From contig NW_003101680.1 in the NCBI RefSeq assembly GCF_000003855.2, positions 1,002,976 through 1,066,975 on the forward strand: a stretch of DNA of 64,000 nt. The letters run 5' to 3'. Below are positions 37,339 through 49,058 of the stretch, piece after piece. Position numbers and translations under genes: made by a program. Below the pieces are notes generated by a model, which saw nothing but the letters and a program-made list of their open reading frames with translations, was not told where the DNA came from and searched no databases. How positions within the stretch are numbered: the stretch's first letter is position 1; the number at the start of each line of letters is the position of its first letter. Origin of the DNA: Blastomyces gilchristii SLH14081 (lineage: Eukaryota > Ascomycota > Eurotiomycetes > Onygenales > Ajellomycetaceae).

Positions 37339-37659
37339 AATTGCCTGGGCTTTTGTGAGCTGGGATGCAACTTGAACAGCGAGTTGCGGCGAGAAAGTTG
37401 AGTTCCGGGAAACGAGCACGTGGTCCGAGCTTCTAGAACAACCCCGAAACAAATATTTTCCTTTGACACCACGTCCTATATTTTATTGTCAAGGCATCCT
37501 TAACAATCAACATAGTCAACACTGCTGTCTACTGCGTACGGCTAGATATTGGCAAAGGCCTGTTCTACTAGAAGCTCGTGAGAGCTGCACATTTACTTGT
37601 TTTTACCTCCTGCATTTTTGCCAAACTGCAAGTCAATCAACACACCCACCACCTCTACC

Positions 37660-38257
37660 ATGGCGCAAGTGACGGAGGATACCCTCACTAAGATATCTAC
37701 GGAGGGTACGTCTCTTAAATATGTAAAATACCAGAGTATTCCATGTTCCCGCATCTAACCTCGCAAAAACAGCCGCCTCAGACTTCGTCCAATCCTTCTA
37801 CCCCGCCCTCCAATCCGCGCGAAACACCATCGCCTCGTACTACGCCCCCGCCCCAACTCTCTGCAAAATACTCTTCAACGGCAACGTCGTCGCATATGGG
37901 TCCTCCGTACAAGAAATCTTCGCAAACCAAATGCCACCCGCACACTACGAGGTACACTCATACGACTGCCAAATCATCAACACGAATTATCCCGCGATTC
38001 CTGCGGCATCATCCACCGCAACAGCCAGCGCAAAGCCATTATCGAGCTCCGCAGCGGCAAGGAATATGTCAATCCTGGTGATTGTGAATGGGTCTGTGAG
38101 GTTTGGGGAGGAGAGGGGCCCGGGAGACTTGTCAAATCGGGGATTTAGTGAAACGTTTGTTCTGGTACCGAATACACAGGCTGATGCTGGGGGCTTGCAG
38201 GCTAGGGGGAAGAAACATTGGTTGATCCAGAGTCAGAATTTTAGGTTGGTTGTGTGA
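37660..38257 (+). CDS. mtr2: NTF2-like mRNA export factor, Mtr2-like
   Basis: Mtr2 (p15/Nxt1 equivalent) pairs with Mex67 to carry mRNA through the nuclear pore. Two exons, 37660-37705 and 37773-38257, give 176 aa. The NTF2 fold is suggested by SDFVQSFYPALQSARNTIASYY, LCKILFNGNVVAYG, IFANQMPPAHYEVHSYDCQII and, at the end, FSETFVLVPNT and KHWLIQSQNFRLV. A loop rich in Ala/Ser (ASSTATASAKPLSSSAAA) sits in the middle where fungal Mtr2 proteins are longer than NTF2 itself. The start context ACC-ATG is good and the 67-nt intron has a CTAAC branch point. The gene is divergent from the MSM1 gene with about 320 bp between starts. A general NTF2-domain protein is the alternative, less likely from length. 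Confidence 0.82.
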
Positions 38258-38534
38258 GACGTTTATAGGAATGGGAGAAGAGGAGACTGTGAATATCTGA
38301 AGAGCTTATATTTTGGGAAGAGCTTGTTGACCGTCCATGGCTGGGACGATATATGAACTTTCTAACATGCAAGACAGCTGGGATTATTTGAAAGGAATAC
38401 AAGAGGAGGCATGTTGGACTAGGAATTTACCCCGACGGCCTGCTCGAACTGAATATACAATGCAATACTAGCGCCATATCCGACGGGAAAGGGAAACGAA
38501 TCAACATAAGGTATATCTAGGCCAACCACCAACA

Positions 38535-39113
38535 CTATTTTCTCGGATGTCTCAAATTCGCCTTCACGCGTTCGACCAGATCCTCTCTTGACGCAGTCGA
38601 ACTTGGCAGGAGACCGCGCTGTGGGGATGGATTGGTTACGTCAGATGAGAAATTCTTACCCGCATAAATTTACCTGGGGCCTTTTGGGGCGGGGGAAACG
38701 GCTTAAATTGGACCAGCACATACCGAACTAAGCCACCGTCTCAGTTCCTCTATTGACCAGTTTTCTGGGTCTTGAAAGATGGGTTAGCAAGGGTTGAGTG
38801 AAAAGAAGGACCTGTGGATATCTGGGATTGGAAAACAACATACTTCCTGTTGGGTCTGGTTCTGCGGGAAACATATCGCCACCCCAGATCGTCCATGCTG
38901 CCGCCGCTGTTACAAGACCTGCGAATCCTGCAAATACAGTCAGCTAAACAGCCGTGGAATGATTTATTGTATTGTTTGCATTTACCAAGGAATAGATTCT
39001 ATCGAGCAGTGGGAATTAGCATGGATACATACTGGATTATAATAATAGTTTGCTAATATGTATTTCAGTAGCTGTACCTTTGAATTCAAAGCTTTATCCA
39101 ACGGAGTAGGCAT
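38535..39113 (-). CDS. small conserved single-pass membrane protein with C-terminal LEM/SAP-like helix pair
   Basis: This gene is easy to miss: its longest exon is 84 nt. Proposed exons are 39113-39078, 38998-38986 (13 nt), 38927-38844, 38770-38724 and 38618-38535, giving 87 aa. The last three are well supported: GT-AG boundaries, and a continuous product with a hydrophobic helix (GFAGLVTAAAAWTIWGG), then DMFPAEPDPTGNPENW, then SIEELRRWLSSRGLLPS and SREDLVERVKANLR. The first exon (MPTPLDKALNSK) fits the start of such proteins. The 13-nt exon is inferred because the frame cannot be kept without it. I recall small ascomycete proteins of this form but no assigned function. The E-L-R-W-L...L...R-E-D-L-V-E-R-V pattern resembles SAP/LEM-type helical hairpins. 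The sequence gives no clear targeting signal. Confidence 0.7.
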
Positions 39114-39474
39114 CTTGGCAACTATATTTTCTTATGTATAATCTTGACTTATAAGGTAGTAAAGGTATATCGATTAACAAGGACACATTCCCCCTATCAA
39201 AACAGCGTCGCCTAATATTCTTACATAATCAGATCCATCCAATGCCAAGCCTCATGCATGGGCCTACCTACCACATTAGGCCGTCCTGCAACCCTAATCA
39301 ATCGAGCCCTAATCAATCTACACCGCACGCACAATCGGAGCAAGCTGAGCCCAAGCTTAAGAGGAGAAGTGAAGCTTTAATTTACGACAGCGAAACTTGA
39401 TATCATCAGACTGACCGACGTCCCACCTCCATCTCCCATATCCAACCTCTACTCACCAATTCACACCGCCCACC
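39114..39474. other. short divergent promoter between the small membrane protein gene and RPL38
   Basis: 361 bp with CCTAATCAATC-type repeats near 39288-39320 and CT-rich sequence before the RPL38 start. Confidence 0.5.
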
Positions 39475-40049
39475 ATGCCTAGCGAAGTCTCAGATATCAA
39501 GCAGTTCATTGAGATCTGCCGGCGGAAGGATGCTTCATGTCTGTCCACCCCCTCCCTTCCCTACCCCAATGAAGCTAGCAATTGCAGGCAGATAGGAGAC
39601 GGGAGCTGTGTTGGGAGAAAATACAATTTATGGGAGGAGATTCATGGAATGCAATAATGATGGAGTTGAATAAGTCATATGCTGACTTTGGAGATGTTTT
39701 TGCCTACTTTTGAAATATAGCTGCCCGTATCAAGCGCAACCGCAAGACTTCCCAGATCAAGTTCAAGGTCCGGTGCCAACGATTCATCTACACCCTCGTC
39801 CTGAAGGATTCCGACAAGGCAGACAAGCTCAAGCAGAGTCTACCACCCTGTACGTTGCGGTCTCCGTTTCCCACTTCCTTTTTCTTGATTTCTTGTTGCG
39901 TCGGGAGGTTCTGCAGGGAATATAAAGTCGGGATGATTAAGGATTTTTGGGATCATGATTCGAGAATACAAGAGCTAACAATGTGCCACCATGACGGTAT
40001 AGCCCTCAAAATCGCCGATGTCTCCAAGGGCAGCAAGAAGTCCACCTAG
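39475..40049 (+). CDS. rpl38: 60S ribosomal protein L38 (eL38)
   Basis: A small protein of the large cytosolic ribosomal subunit. Three exons, 39475-39538, 39721-39849 and 40003-40049, join in frame to 79 aa; the family is 70-80 aa. The product reads [20 protein letters not shown], then [40 protein letters not shown] and [16 protein letters not shown], matching eL38 almost throughout. Introns of 182 and 153 nt are long for this window, as is common for ribosomal protein genes. Both have GCTGAC/GCTAAC branch points. The first donor, GTCTGT, is unusual, but frame and the conserved DASSARIKRN junction support it. Confidence 0.95.
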
Positions 40050-40836
40050 ACGAATGGTTTTCGGGGTTTAATGAAGAAGGGAGCGGTGTTGCTGAGGGGA
40101 CTTTTAAATAAATATAAAATATAATATTTGAACAAAAACAATGAATAACAAACCTTCCATCGAATACACGACTTTTTTCAACGGTAAACTGGGGGGATAT
40201 ATCCATTTGGCATTGACCGTGTGAATATACGTTTATCTCATTCTCTTCTTTCGGAAAGGACGAAACTCTCAAAATGGAGATGATAGCCCCGCTCAACGAA
40301 AGCAAAGTTGTCAACGGAAGCCAGGGTGCTGTGAGGTTTCTTACTTCTTTTCTTCATGTCGACATGGCAAAACCATTGTCTTGAAGAAAAGCTCCACCTA
40401 CTACTACCTAAGTGCTTTTTTGGGAGTTGATGTAGTCAGTGAATGACTCCAATATCGAACGAATGATATGCTCAGAGCCCATGGTTTCTTATAAAATTTT
40501 GCCTCTTTATATACCTCTTTTATCTATTTACTTCTCATTTTATGAGCTCGTGGAATGCCTGTCGGTGTAACACTGGCTGATGCCATTTAGTCGTACTTGA
40601 CATTAACCCGGATGACCTCATTTGGGGATGCTTCTTCTTGCCATTGACAAGGCCTCTGGAACACCTGCGCCTGTCAGGCCATCTTCCGTATATACAGTTA
40701 TTGCTGTCTAAAGCGATTCGCGATCTCATTGATATCATGCCAATATTAACATCGTCGTGAAGCCCACTGGCTCACTTTGTCTATATTTCTCTCTTAAGAA
40801 ACCTTTGAAGTGACCGTAAGAACCCTAATCGCCCCA
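40050..40836. other. intergenic between convergent RPL38 and NAT9-like genes
   Basis: 3' flanks only. No conserved coding sequence was recognised. Confidence 0.55.
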
Positions 40837-42038
40837 TCACCGCTCATATCTCATCTCAGTGCATTCCTCCACCCCACACCTTCTCAACAACTCCCCCCCT
40901 TCAATCCCCCTGAAACCTTCCCTCCTTAACTCCACCTCCCCAAACACATTCGGCTTATCAGACACCTTCCTAAACCCCAAGCTCTCAAACAAGGCTAAAC
41001 TCCGCACATTATCCGCTCCAATCTTAGCGGACAGATATGCTAGCTTCTCCCCTACCACTTTTCCTACTTGCGCCTCATCCCGTCTCGCATCATCGGCAGT
41101 ATGACCGCAAGACACACCGCCAGAAACAGGCGCAGAGGACGACGGTAAGGAAGAAACAAACCCCCTCAAAATGTCCCTCTCATGATCCGCAATATACTTC
41201 AAAAAACATACCAGCCCTGCCTTTCCAAACCCTTTACCCTGCTTCGCTTTCTCTGCAATCATAAGTTCTATTTCGCCAACGACTCTTGCGCCGCCGCGGT
41301 TGGCAGCAGAAACAATACCATGGTCGTTGCCACCCTCCTCCTCGCCCTCCTCATCTAATCTCAAAAACAGATTCACGTCTCCCAGCATTGACTCTGGGGC
41401 ATCCAAACATGGGTCAGCGAGTGCTCTCGTAGTACCTGATGACTCTGCGGGCGGGCTGACGTTGATGTCTGTAGCAATCCGAGCTGGTAATGCGGATGGT
41501 GATAAAGAAAATGTTTCATGGACCGGTAGGCAGATTATAAAGGTTAATTTATCCGCGTCGGTACGCCAGCTGGCTTGCATGGCATATTCCTCTTCGAGGG
41601 CTAAGGGTTCGGAGGCGGTGGCTTGTTGGATTTCCTAGGTTTGTATTATTTATTTATTTTTGACAAGGTGTTACTGATAGAAAAGTGGAAGAAATCGTTA
41701 TATGCTATACTCCGTATGTACGTGTACATTATGTATCCGTAGACATGTGTACTGAAGTAAATATATTGAGAATATGTACACTGTATGTTGCATATACGTA
41801 CCAGATCCTTCATCCACTCATGGTAGCGCGGCACATGGTGTTTGCAGTATGGGACCAGCAGGACGCGGGAAGAAGAGAGGGCTATAAGGTTTTTGTCAGT
41901 TTGGGTAGCAAGTTGAATAGATCAGAGATTGTTAAATTCCCAAACATTGAGAACTGCCCAAGGTCTGCCTGTGGGTGGGCAGACAGGGCTATAGATTAAT
42001 GCCATGACGTACGTACCGGTCTTTTCGTTGATGAACAT
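40837..42038 (-). CDS. GNAT N-acetyltransferase, NAT9-like
   Basis: Three exons, 42038-42017, 41881-41802 and 41634-40837, join in frame to 299 aa. The N-terminal half is the NAT9 signature: VLLVPYCKHHVPRYHEWMKD, then EIQQATASEPLALEEEYAMQ and SWRTDADKLTFIICL. MLGDVNLFL and VVGEIELMIAEKAKQGKGFG form the acetyl-CoA site; KGFGKAG is the Q/RxxGxG/A loop. NIRSL-type residues near the end, NVRSLALFESLGF, form the usual C-terminal GNAT motif. Nat9 in animals acts on tubulin-related processes or protein N-termini; the fungal role is not known. Fungal inserts rich in Glu/Gly (EEGEEEGG) and Ser/Pro lie between the strands. The first exon is only 22 nt. A TACTCCGTA motif at 41708 is inside intron 2. Confidence 0.87.
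41708..41716 (+). repeat. dispersed TACTCCGTA motif (copy 3)
   Basis: Exact 9-mer in intron 2 of the NAT9-like gene, followed by TGTACGTGTACAT. Confidence 0.7.
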
Positions 42039-42854
42039 AATGAATCCCTATAAGAAACAGATAAAAGTTCTTTTCAAAAGTTCCTTTAATGTACATACAT
42101 ATGTGTATATGATATGTTTTGCCCACTTAAGGGATTGAAATGTGAAAGGTTATCAAATTTTCATGACCAGTTTGAAGTTGAGAATGAATGACCTTCAAAA
42201 AGTCACAAATGATTTACTCATTTTCTTCAAGCAATAGAATACTCAGAATTACTCCTGTATATTCAACTCTTTTAAAATATTATTATTCTCACTATACTAT
42301 TCTTTCAGTATATTAGAGAACTTTATTTTAATTCTCTTCTATTTTCTAATCTTCTCTTTCTAATTTCTTATCTGCAGAAATAGAAACAGAATAACAAATT
42401 AAGTTAACTATAGAAGAACTTGATATAAGCTTTACAAGCTTCACAGATCTCAAGAATTACATTATAGACTAGCTGCTGTAAGAATTGCAGAGGTTTTCAA
42501 TATAAAAGACTTGAAGAATTGATAATAATCTGATTTTTTGCTATCTAATGAATTCTTAGATACAAAAAAAAGGAAAAGAAAAGAAAAAGAATTGAATATC
42601 ATTATATCTCTTTTAAAAGAAAACAAAACAGTAAACAATACTTGTAGGAAAAAAGGAAAGGATTTACTCTCAAGGATTCCGCAGGAAGTATCTAGAGCTC
42701 ATGAGACCAATCAATCCTTGGCTCTTTCTCTAGTACATACATTGAGGCTTTTCGAGATGAGCGCCTGAGCAAGAGCACGAGAACACGTGATGGCAGCAAT
42801 AGTCATTATCGTATCGGCTCTTCGTGTATAGTTGTCCAACTGAGTTCCATGGCG
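42039..42854. other. AT-rich block between NAT9-like gene and the broken kinase-like gene
   Basis: 42060-42660 is strongly AT-rich with dense TA steps, unlike its surroundings. No transposase or other family could be read from it. It may be a decayed repeat. Confidence 0.5.
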
Positions 42855-45197
42855 CTATTCCTTGAACTTTGAGGTGGAATTCTGACGGAGCAATTCCCTA
42901 CACCGCTCCAGGCTGCTCTGAGCTTTCGAAAGTTCTTTAGAAAAGGTAGATCTGTTCTTCCCAAGCCTTTTCCTCTTTAGTCTGAGGTTCGGTGATATCG
43001 CAGATAGCGCATTGTGCATCTCAGCTCGTTCAAAATCTACAAGCATAGGGCGATTGCAGTCCTCATTCCATAAAATATTTCGTGGCTCGACATCACGGTG
43101 CAGTACACCTGCAAGGTGAATTGCTTGAAGAGACTGTGATGTCATCTCAATCACGCATGCTGAATTATCCAATTTCATAATTTCCAAGATGAGCTTTCCC
43201 GCCCAGCTCAAAAGGAGCATATGAGTATAAACTCCCTTGTCATAGTAATATGGGTATTTTGGGTCAAGCATGACAATTCTGAGACAAACAGGAACATAGT
43301 TTCCTTGAATATTGTGAAGCCTATGATACACTTCATTTTCATGTTCAAGTTTATGTGAATTGTTGCATTCGACGCCCTTTGCAAGTAGAGTGTAGCCATG
43401 CAATGAAAGATGGATTTTAAAAGCTGCTTCACAACTTCCCTTCTTGTAGAGAGAGCAACAGTTGACATCCAGGTCATGATCCCTGGAGAGCTGCTCTTGA
43501 ATAAGAGTACAAAACTCCACTGGCTGAATCTGTGGCTTAAGGTGAGCTAGATAGTTCGGGCAGGAGGTGTCAAGTGAATCATTGTCTTGTAGAGCCAGCA
43601 AGCACTGCTGAGAACAGTAAGGTTGGCTTTTAATCTTTGGTGATTCAGCAGCATGATCTATCCAATTCATATCACTATCTTTGTTGAATTGCTCTTTCTT
43701 ACCAGATTTTTGATCTGGGTTAGAGCAGGCTTGAGCATTTACAGTTTGTTCATGACGTGTGGATGGTGACAATGGAGATGGAGATGGAGATATTGAGGGG
43801 GAAGGGCTTCTTGATTGAGGTACAATATCTGTGTGTGGCCGGCATCTGGGTTGTAATATCATCTGAAAAGGAGAAAGCTTGGTAGGGCGTCAGCCCTGAT
43901 ACAGAGGTGAGACATTCTTCTGCTGAGCAGTTGGAGGTGTTTGCTTCAGAATATCTGAGTATTCAACTGATCAGATGCCAAGTTCTGTGACAGCATCATA
44001 CCATTCTTGCAGGACAGAAGGGGACACTAGAGCTCTTAAGATAAATGATAGTACCTGAGCGACGGCAGTTAAATGGAGACTGTCATCATTGATTTCTTGA
44101 ACATCTTGGCTGGGAGTACAGACAGAACACAAGACAGATGACAGATCATCAAGAATGTGTAGAAAGATAAAGGCTTCTCCAGTGCATACATAGCTGTACC
44201 GGACTCTCTTGACAATCATGTAGAAGAACAACTGTGTGATGACAGCAGCGACTAACTGCTTTGAGTAGAAATCAGAATCATCTGAGTCCTTATCAATTAC
44301 TTCTTTGGAAGGATGAATGTCCTGAGCCAGCCCTCTCACAATTTCATTCCGAGTGAGCTTGTGGGGTGCCTTGTACTCAATAGCGAGCGCCGGGATGTGC
44401 TCATCACCATCCTGGCGATAGATGCAGAATCGATCTGCCTGTCCTCCTGTGACCATTGTGGTCTCCTTTTTCTTTGCTTTATTCTTCTTGCCCATTCTCT
44501 TTCCAGTACTTGATTCAGTCCCAACCATGGATTCAATAGATGACTGCTGATCACCCGGGTTCAAATCAGCCGCCCGCACTGAAAGCCCAAGGTTAAGATG
44601 GCTGTCAAAGGTAATCGATCCGCGCAAGCCGAATGCTCTCTTAAGCTCGTCATTCTCATATATTCGGTCTATTATGGCCCGCACTTGATTTTCTACCGTT
44701 TCCCGTTCATAGTACCGAAGATCCCATTCCGAGGAAATTGGGCTGATAAGTTGGCGGACGTAGTCAAGCTGATGTAGAGAGGGGAAGAGCTTTTCTGTCA
44801 AGAAATGAGGATGCTGATTGAGCTTGTGCCACACCTTCATTTGCTCCTCATTGAATGTGTCCCACAACGTGATGTGAGTTGGAACCCTCCGATTTGTTGG
44901 TCTCGTTACCACGCCTTGAGTTGTTTGAGTAGGGTCAGTCACGATCTTGATCGCGACTAACAATTCATGGCAAGCATGTAAAAAGAGAGGCAGTGTTGAT
45001 GACTCTGAGCTCGCAGCCAAAGTTTCTGCTTCTTCACGTCGTTGTTGCTCTTCTTCACGCCGTCTTCTTTCGCTTCTCGCCTCAGCTTCCGCATCTTGAC
45101 GCCATTGTCTTTCTTGATCAAGTTCAGCTCTTTCTCGCTCACGTTCAGCTCTTTCTCGCTCGAGTTCGGCTAACAATTCTTGTATTTTCGGATCCAT
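42855..45197 (-). pseudogene. nuclease-like/kinase-like fusion protein gene with two in-frame TGA codons
   Basis: One frame of 781 codons runs from the ATG at 45197 to the stop at 42855, interrupted only by TGA at 43973-43971 and 43892-43890. Residues 1-60 are a Glu/Arg coiled coil. Residues 66-405 include ADRFCIY (Asp 255) and AIEYKAPHK (Glu 274, Lys 276), arranged like the D...E-x-K core of PD-(D/E)xK nucleases. After both TGAs comes a Ser/Pro linker, a Cys motif (YCSQQCLLAL...CPN), and a kinase-like fold with LHRDVEPRN (HRD at 700-702) and VDFERA (DFE at 721-723). From memory, intact relatives in Onygenales and Eurotiales run straight through this linker. Both TGAs stand one transition from TGG. 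No intron signal removes both while keeping the linker. I infer a recently broken gene. Confidence 0.7.
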
Positions 45198-45433
45198 TCT
45201 AAAGTCATAATCTTATAGTAATGTCCCAACAGTGCTGTATGTGCTTAATTACAAATTGGAAAGCGGAGGAAATGTGGTAAACAAAACAAAGTGAACGGAA
45301 CGGATTATCTTACTTCCGGGCATATTTGGCGAAAAACCACCCTGCAATGCTACCCAAAGCGTCCCTACGCAGCGTAGCATGTCACCTTGTCCAATTAACC
45401 AGCGCCACATAACCACTAGTTATTTAGAGGGCC

Positions 45434-45451
45434 AAAAAAAAAAAAAAAAAA
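45434..45451 (+). repeat. A18 homopolymer
   Basis: Eighteen consecutive A. Confidence 0.9.
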
Positions 45452-45487
45452 GAGGGGGAAAAGAGTCAGCAATGATTTATCCTTCTG

Positions 45488-45496
45488 TACTCCGTA
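45488..45496 (+). repeat. dispersed TACTCCGTA motif (copy 4)
   Basis: Exact 9-mer, intergenic, extended to TACTCCGTACATA. Confidence 0.7.
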
Positions 45497-45800
45497 CATA
45501 CGCCTCAGTGTCTTGAGGGCGCCGAGTTCCACGATGTCGAGAGATTACCAAAATGGGAAATTAGGACAGGGAGAATTCACCTATCGATGCTGTAACTCGG
45601 TCACTAATGCAAGTTCCAGCCTACTCTCATTGAGGGAAAGTTCCAGCGCGCTACGCTTAATTACGGTGGCTATGCCCCTCTTCGCATTCATACCTGACAT
45701 GCTGCATCTCATAAGTGATATCTAAATATGCAATAATATACTTCCCTCCAATAGCTAAAAGTCACATAAACATGGTTAAATACTCCCCAGCAATACAACC

Positions 45801-47946
45801 CTACTCCATTTTCACATCCCTATCACGATGGTTCTCCGCACTCTCCTTCTCAAAGGTAGCAAACTTGACAACTTCCACTTCCAACGTCTCCGCATCAACA
45901 AGTACGATCTCGCCGGTCTCGCTGAATTTCGGAAGCGCTATTACGCGTACGCGGGTACTCTGCTCTTCACCGTTATCCGAAGAAGAGAGAGCGGCGGCGG
46001 AGCCTTCGACAATTCCCGTTCGGAAACTTGGTTGGTTCCCTGCGAAAAAGACGTGCGGACAGGCCTGGAGGGTGAATGGGTCGTGGGATTGATAGGGATA
46101 GCACCCTGGGAGTGTAAAAGCAGGTTAATGAGTCCAGTTCAATTTCGTAGGGGATACAAGGAAAAACGTTGAAGATAACGAGGGGTTAGAAGGAAAAGAC
46201 ATGAAAAACACGTACATAACGTATCAGGGGCGGTGGGTACAGCGCAACGCCACCTTAGCATGGTTTCCATTAGCTGTAATCGCGCCTCACCATCTTTGTC
46301 ACTCTCACTACCCTGGATGATATCCCCTTCGGCCTCCAAATCTATATAGCGAAGCACATCATCAACATTCTGTCCACTGCATCCCCAAAACCGCCAGCCC
46401 TCCACCTCGCCCTCCCAGGGATTCGTGACATTATCTAACCAGCCTGGGTCTGCGGCCTGCTCCGCCGCTCCTGGGCGCGCTGCAGAGCAATAGGCCTTTG
46501 AACGGGGAAACATTGCCCTGTGAATTTCCTGTTGGGGCAGTGAGAAATTCGCGGGATCGGTTTCGCCAGGCATAAGGGTAACGGGAATACTTGGAAGAAT
46601 CTCAGCGAGAAATGAATCGAAATGATTTATTGGCGAAGCGTTGTAAGCTGTGGCATCGTAACCGTACTTTTTAGGGGCGTGACGCTTTTTCGCCAGGGCG
46701 GGGTCCGCCTTTTCAGCTTCTGAATGAGGGATAATCATGCTACCACCAAGGGAATTTCCGGCAATTATGAGGCGGGTTATTTGGGACGAGGATGGAGGGT
46801 TATTGCCGTTGTGTGTTTGAATGGGAGGCTCGTTATATCCAAGAAGGTAATCTGTTAAGAGGGACAAGGCCAGTGTGTCTCCTGAAGTGCCGGTGATACC
46901 AAGACCGCTGACTAGGGCTATCCTTTTTCTTTTCCCTTCAGTTCCGTCGCTACTTTCTTCGAGAGAACTGCGCTTCCGCTTAGTAGGCTCTTGATGAGCA
47001 GATGACCTCTCCCAACGCTCGGGCTGAGGCGGTAGATCGGGTACCTTAATATCGATGACTTCAAAATCGCCATTGGCGTTCTCCGTGCCGAGGACTGCAA
47101 CAATTGCGCCTGTGACGAGAAGAGATGATTGTAGTAAAGTTCCGGTCAGTTGCAAACGGCCTGACTCATCCTCTAGCATGGTCTTTGTCAATGATTGATT
47201 CGAAGAATCAACATATGTTTTTCGACTAGGAGGGGCTGCAGTCCAGTGCTAATTGTATTGTTAGATTGAATATAAAGCATGAGAATATATATAAGAGAAA
47301 GTAGCAACAAGTTCCCAAATATTGACTAGCTTACTTCTTTTGAAATGTCGTCTAGAATGTTAGGCTTCAAGGGAAGATCCATATAGATTGTGCCAGCGAC
47401 CCAACATAGTTCGCCTTGCCGTACGTCAAGCACTCTGTCTACCCGCCTTGCATACTCTCCTGCAATCTAATACAAGGGGGCTCAAGTTAGCACACTTTAG
47501 GAAAATATAGCAAACATACCAGCTCTTAGCTCTTTCTGATGAAGGGGGATATTTCAACTCCGGCGCTGAGAAAAGCCGAAATCCAACCTTATTAAAGAAA
47601 TGACATGAACATACATTAAACCCTTCCCATGAAGCGACCGCAATTTCTGTAACGGCAGGCTTCAACCTCGCCAATCGCAAAAAGTAAATGTCAGCATATT
47701 GCTGCTGATAGTGCCTCATTTCTCCCCGTGGCAAGACGAAGGTAGAGAGCGGGGAATATGCCGACGGCTGCCGATATACTGGTGCATATTCCTCATTATC
47801 ACTATCGTGAATCAGGTGTCAGTTTTAAAACCCGTTCAAAAAGTTATCTCCGCCCTACGACCTGCTATGCTATCGTGTTGGAGCATGTTAGGGACGGCAT
47901 ACCTTGGCGGGCGGAGAAATTGCTCCGCAGGATTGTCTAGGGTCAT
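45801..47946 (-). CDS. pol31: DNA polymerase delta small (B) subunit
   Basis: Pol31/Cdc1 is the B subunit of replicative DNA polymerase delta in the nucleus. Five exons, 47946-47903, 47801-47615, 47466-47335, 47248-46216 and 46105-45801, join in frame to 566 aa. Exon 2 encodes RHYQQQYADIYFLRLARLKP, exon 3 RRVDRVLDVRQGELCWV and MDLPLKPNILDDISKEHW, matching the OB-fold region. Exon 4 starts the inactive phosphoesterase domain: VSGLGITG, AGNSLGG, MPGETDPANFSLPQQ, IHRAMFP and GCSGQNVDDVLRYID. It ends in MLRWRCAVPTAPDTLW, and exon 5 continues CYPYQSHDPF and CPHVFFAGNQPSF. The stop is TAG at 45803-45801. Phosphoesterase metal ligands are largely lost, as is normal for B subunits. A fungal insert (KRKRSSLEESSDG) looks like a nuclear signal. 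Confidence 0.93.
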
Positions 47947-49026
47947 CTTCTCAATCTGCTGGAAGAAGTCTTGGACTATGGGAAAGCAATCAAGAGATAC
48001 GTAAAGCCTGCACGCTTCTCTGTTCGTCCGCGGGATTCAATATTCGTCGTCGTCGTTGGTTTTGGAGATAATATCACCGAAGGGCAAAAGCGACGCGACG
48101 TCCAATTATCCACGCGTTTTTGGTTTAGCGGCTGCGCCAACTTTGAGTAACTATCACATGATAAGTGGGATTTGTGGCACGTGCTCTACCCGCTATATCT
48201 TGACACGATAAGCGCGCTATCTATCTTGGAAACGGCGGCTGTATTCTTATGTATAATCCATGGATAGTAACCATCATGATCAATGCCTTTATTCAAGTCC
48301 AGGGTATTACTTTAGGTGTCAATGGCATGTGTTCGATTTGTGGTGGCTGCTGCTGAATACCGGGTACGTACCCCATGCCCACTTCATATCCTTAATTTTA
48401 GGGGGAAATACGCAACCCTGGAGGCGCAAGTGGACCTGGCAATGCGCCTAAATCTTGGTAGGCCCTAAAACCCAATTAACTACTTAACCTTCTCGTCAGG
48501 GGTAAAATAATTAGAACATGTCAGACGACGACGACACTGCAAAGAAGAGCGGAGAATTCACGTTTCATTCTTCTATTACATAGTGAGCATTTCAGGCCGG
48601 CGTTTAGCGGAGATATAATTATCATCTTTAGCGCTGAGTCGATCCGGCATACTGCTGAGATTAGCATTGCTGTTGGGGACTAAACTTAGGAGACCAATTA
48701 ATCACCGGCGAGCACGTATGGAGTAAATAAGCAGCCCAGTCTGTACACAGGACAGGGGCAGCTGTTCTTCGGGAGGCCCAAACTCCGGCAAATTGGAAAT
48801 GGAGAGAACGGGGGTTTCTTCAGCGGTGTTTAGGGGTCACTTTCGCTTTCCTTACCTAGATAGTGCTTGCAATTAACTATTGCTCCTAGAAGGCTGGAAT
48901 AATCCCAGCCCGGGTCAAGCAAAAAAATGCCCACCACAAACGCCGATCCTGCAGCTATTTAGCGTGCTGCTTCCCCGCTTCAGGGTTGCTGCATATGGCT
49001 GGCGACTCTGCTCCCCTTCCCATTTA

Positions 49027-49058
<32 letters not shown>

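Larger units (their letters stand above)
45198..45800. other. intergenic, with A18 tract
   Basis: Upstream region of the broken kinase-like gene. It holds A18 at 45434-45451 and a TACTCCGTACATA motif at 45488. The right edge is the 3' flank of POL31. Confidence 0.6.

Noticed and set aside
43863..43970. An intron joining the two halves of the nuclease/kinase fusion gene.
   Set aside because: The stretch between the halves is in frame and reads as family-like linker (SVEYSDILKQTPPTAQQK). No GT donor before the first TGA pairs well with the AG at 43863.
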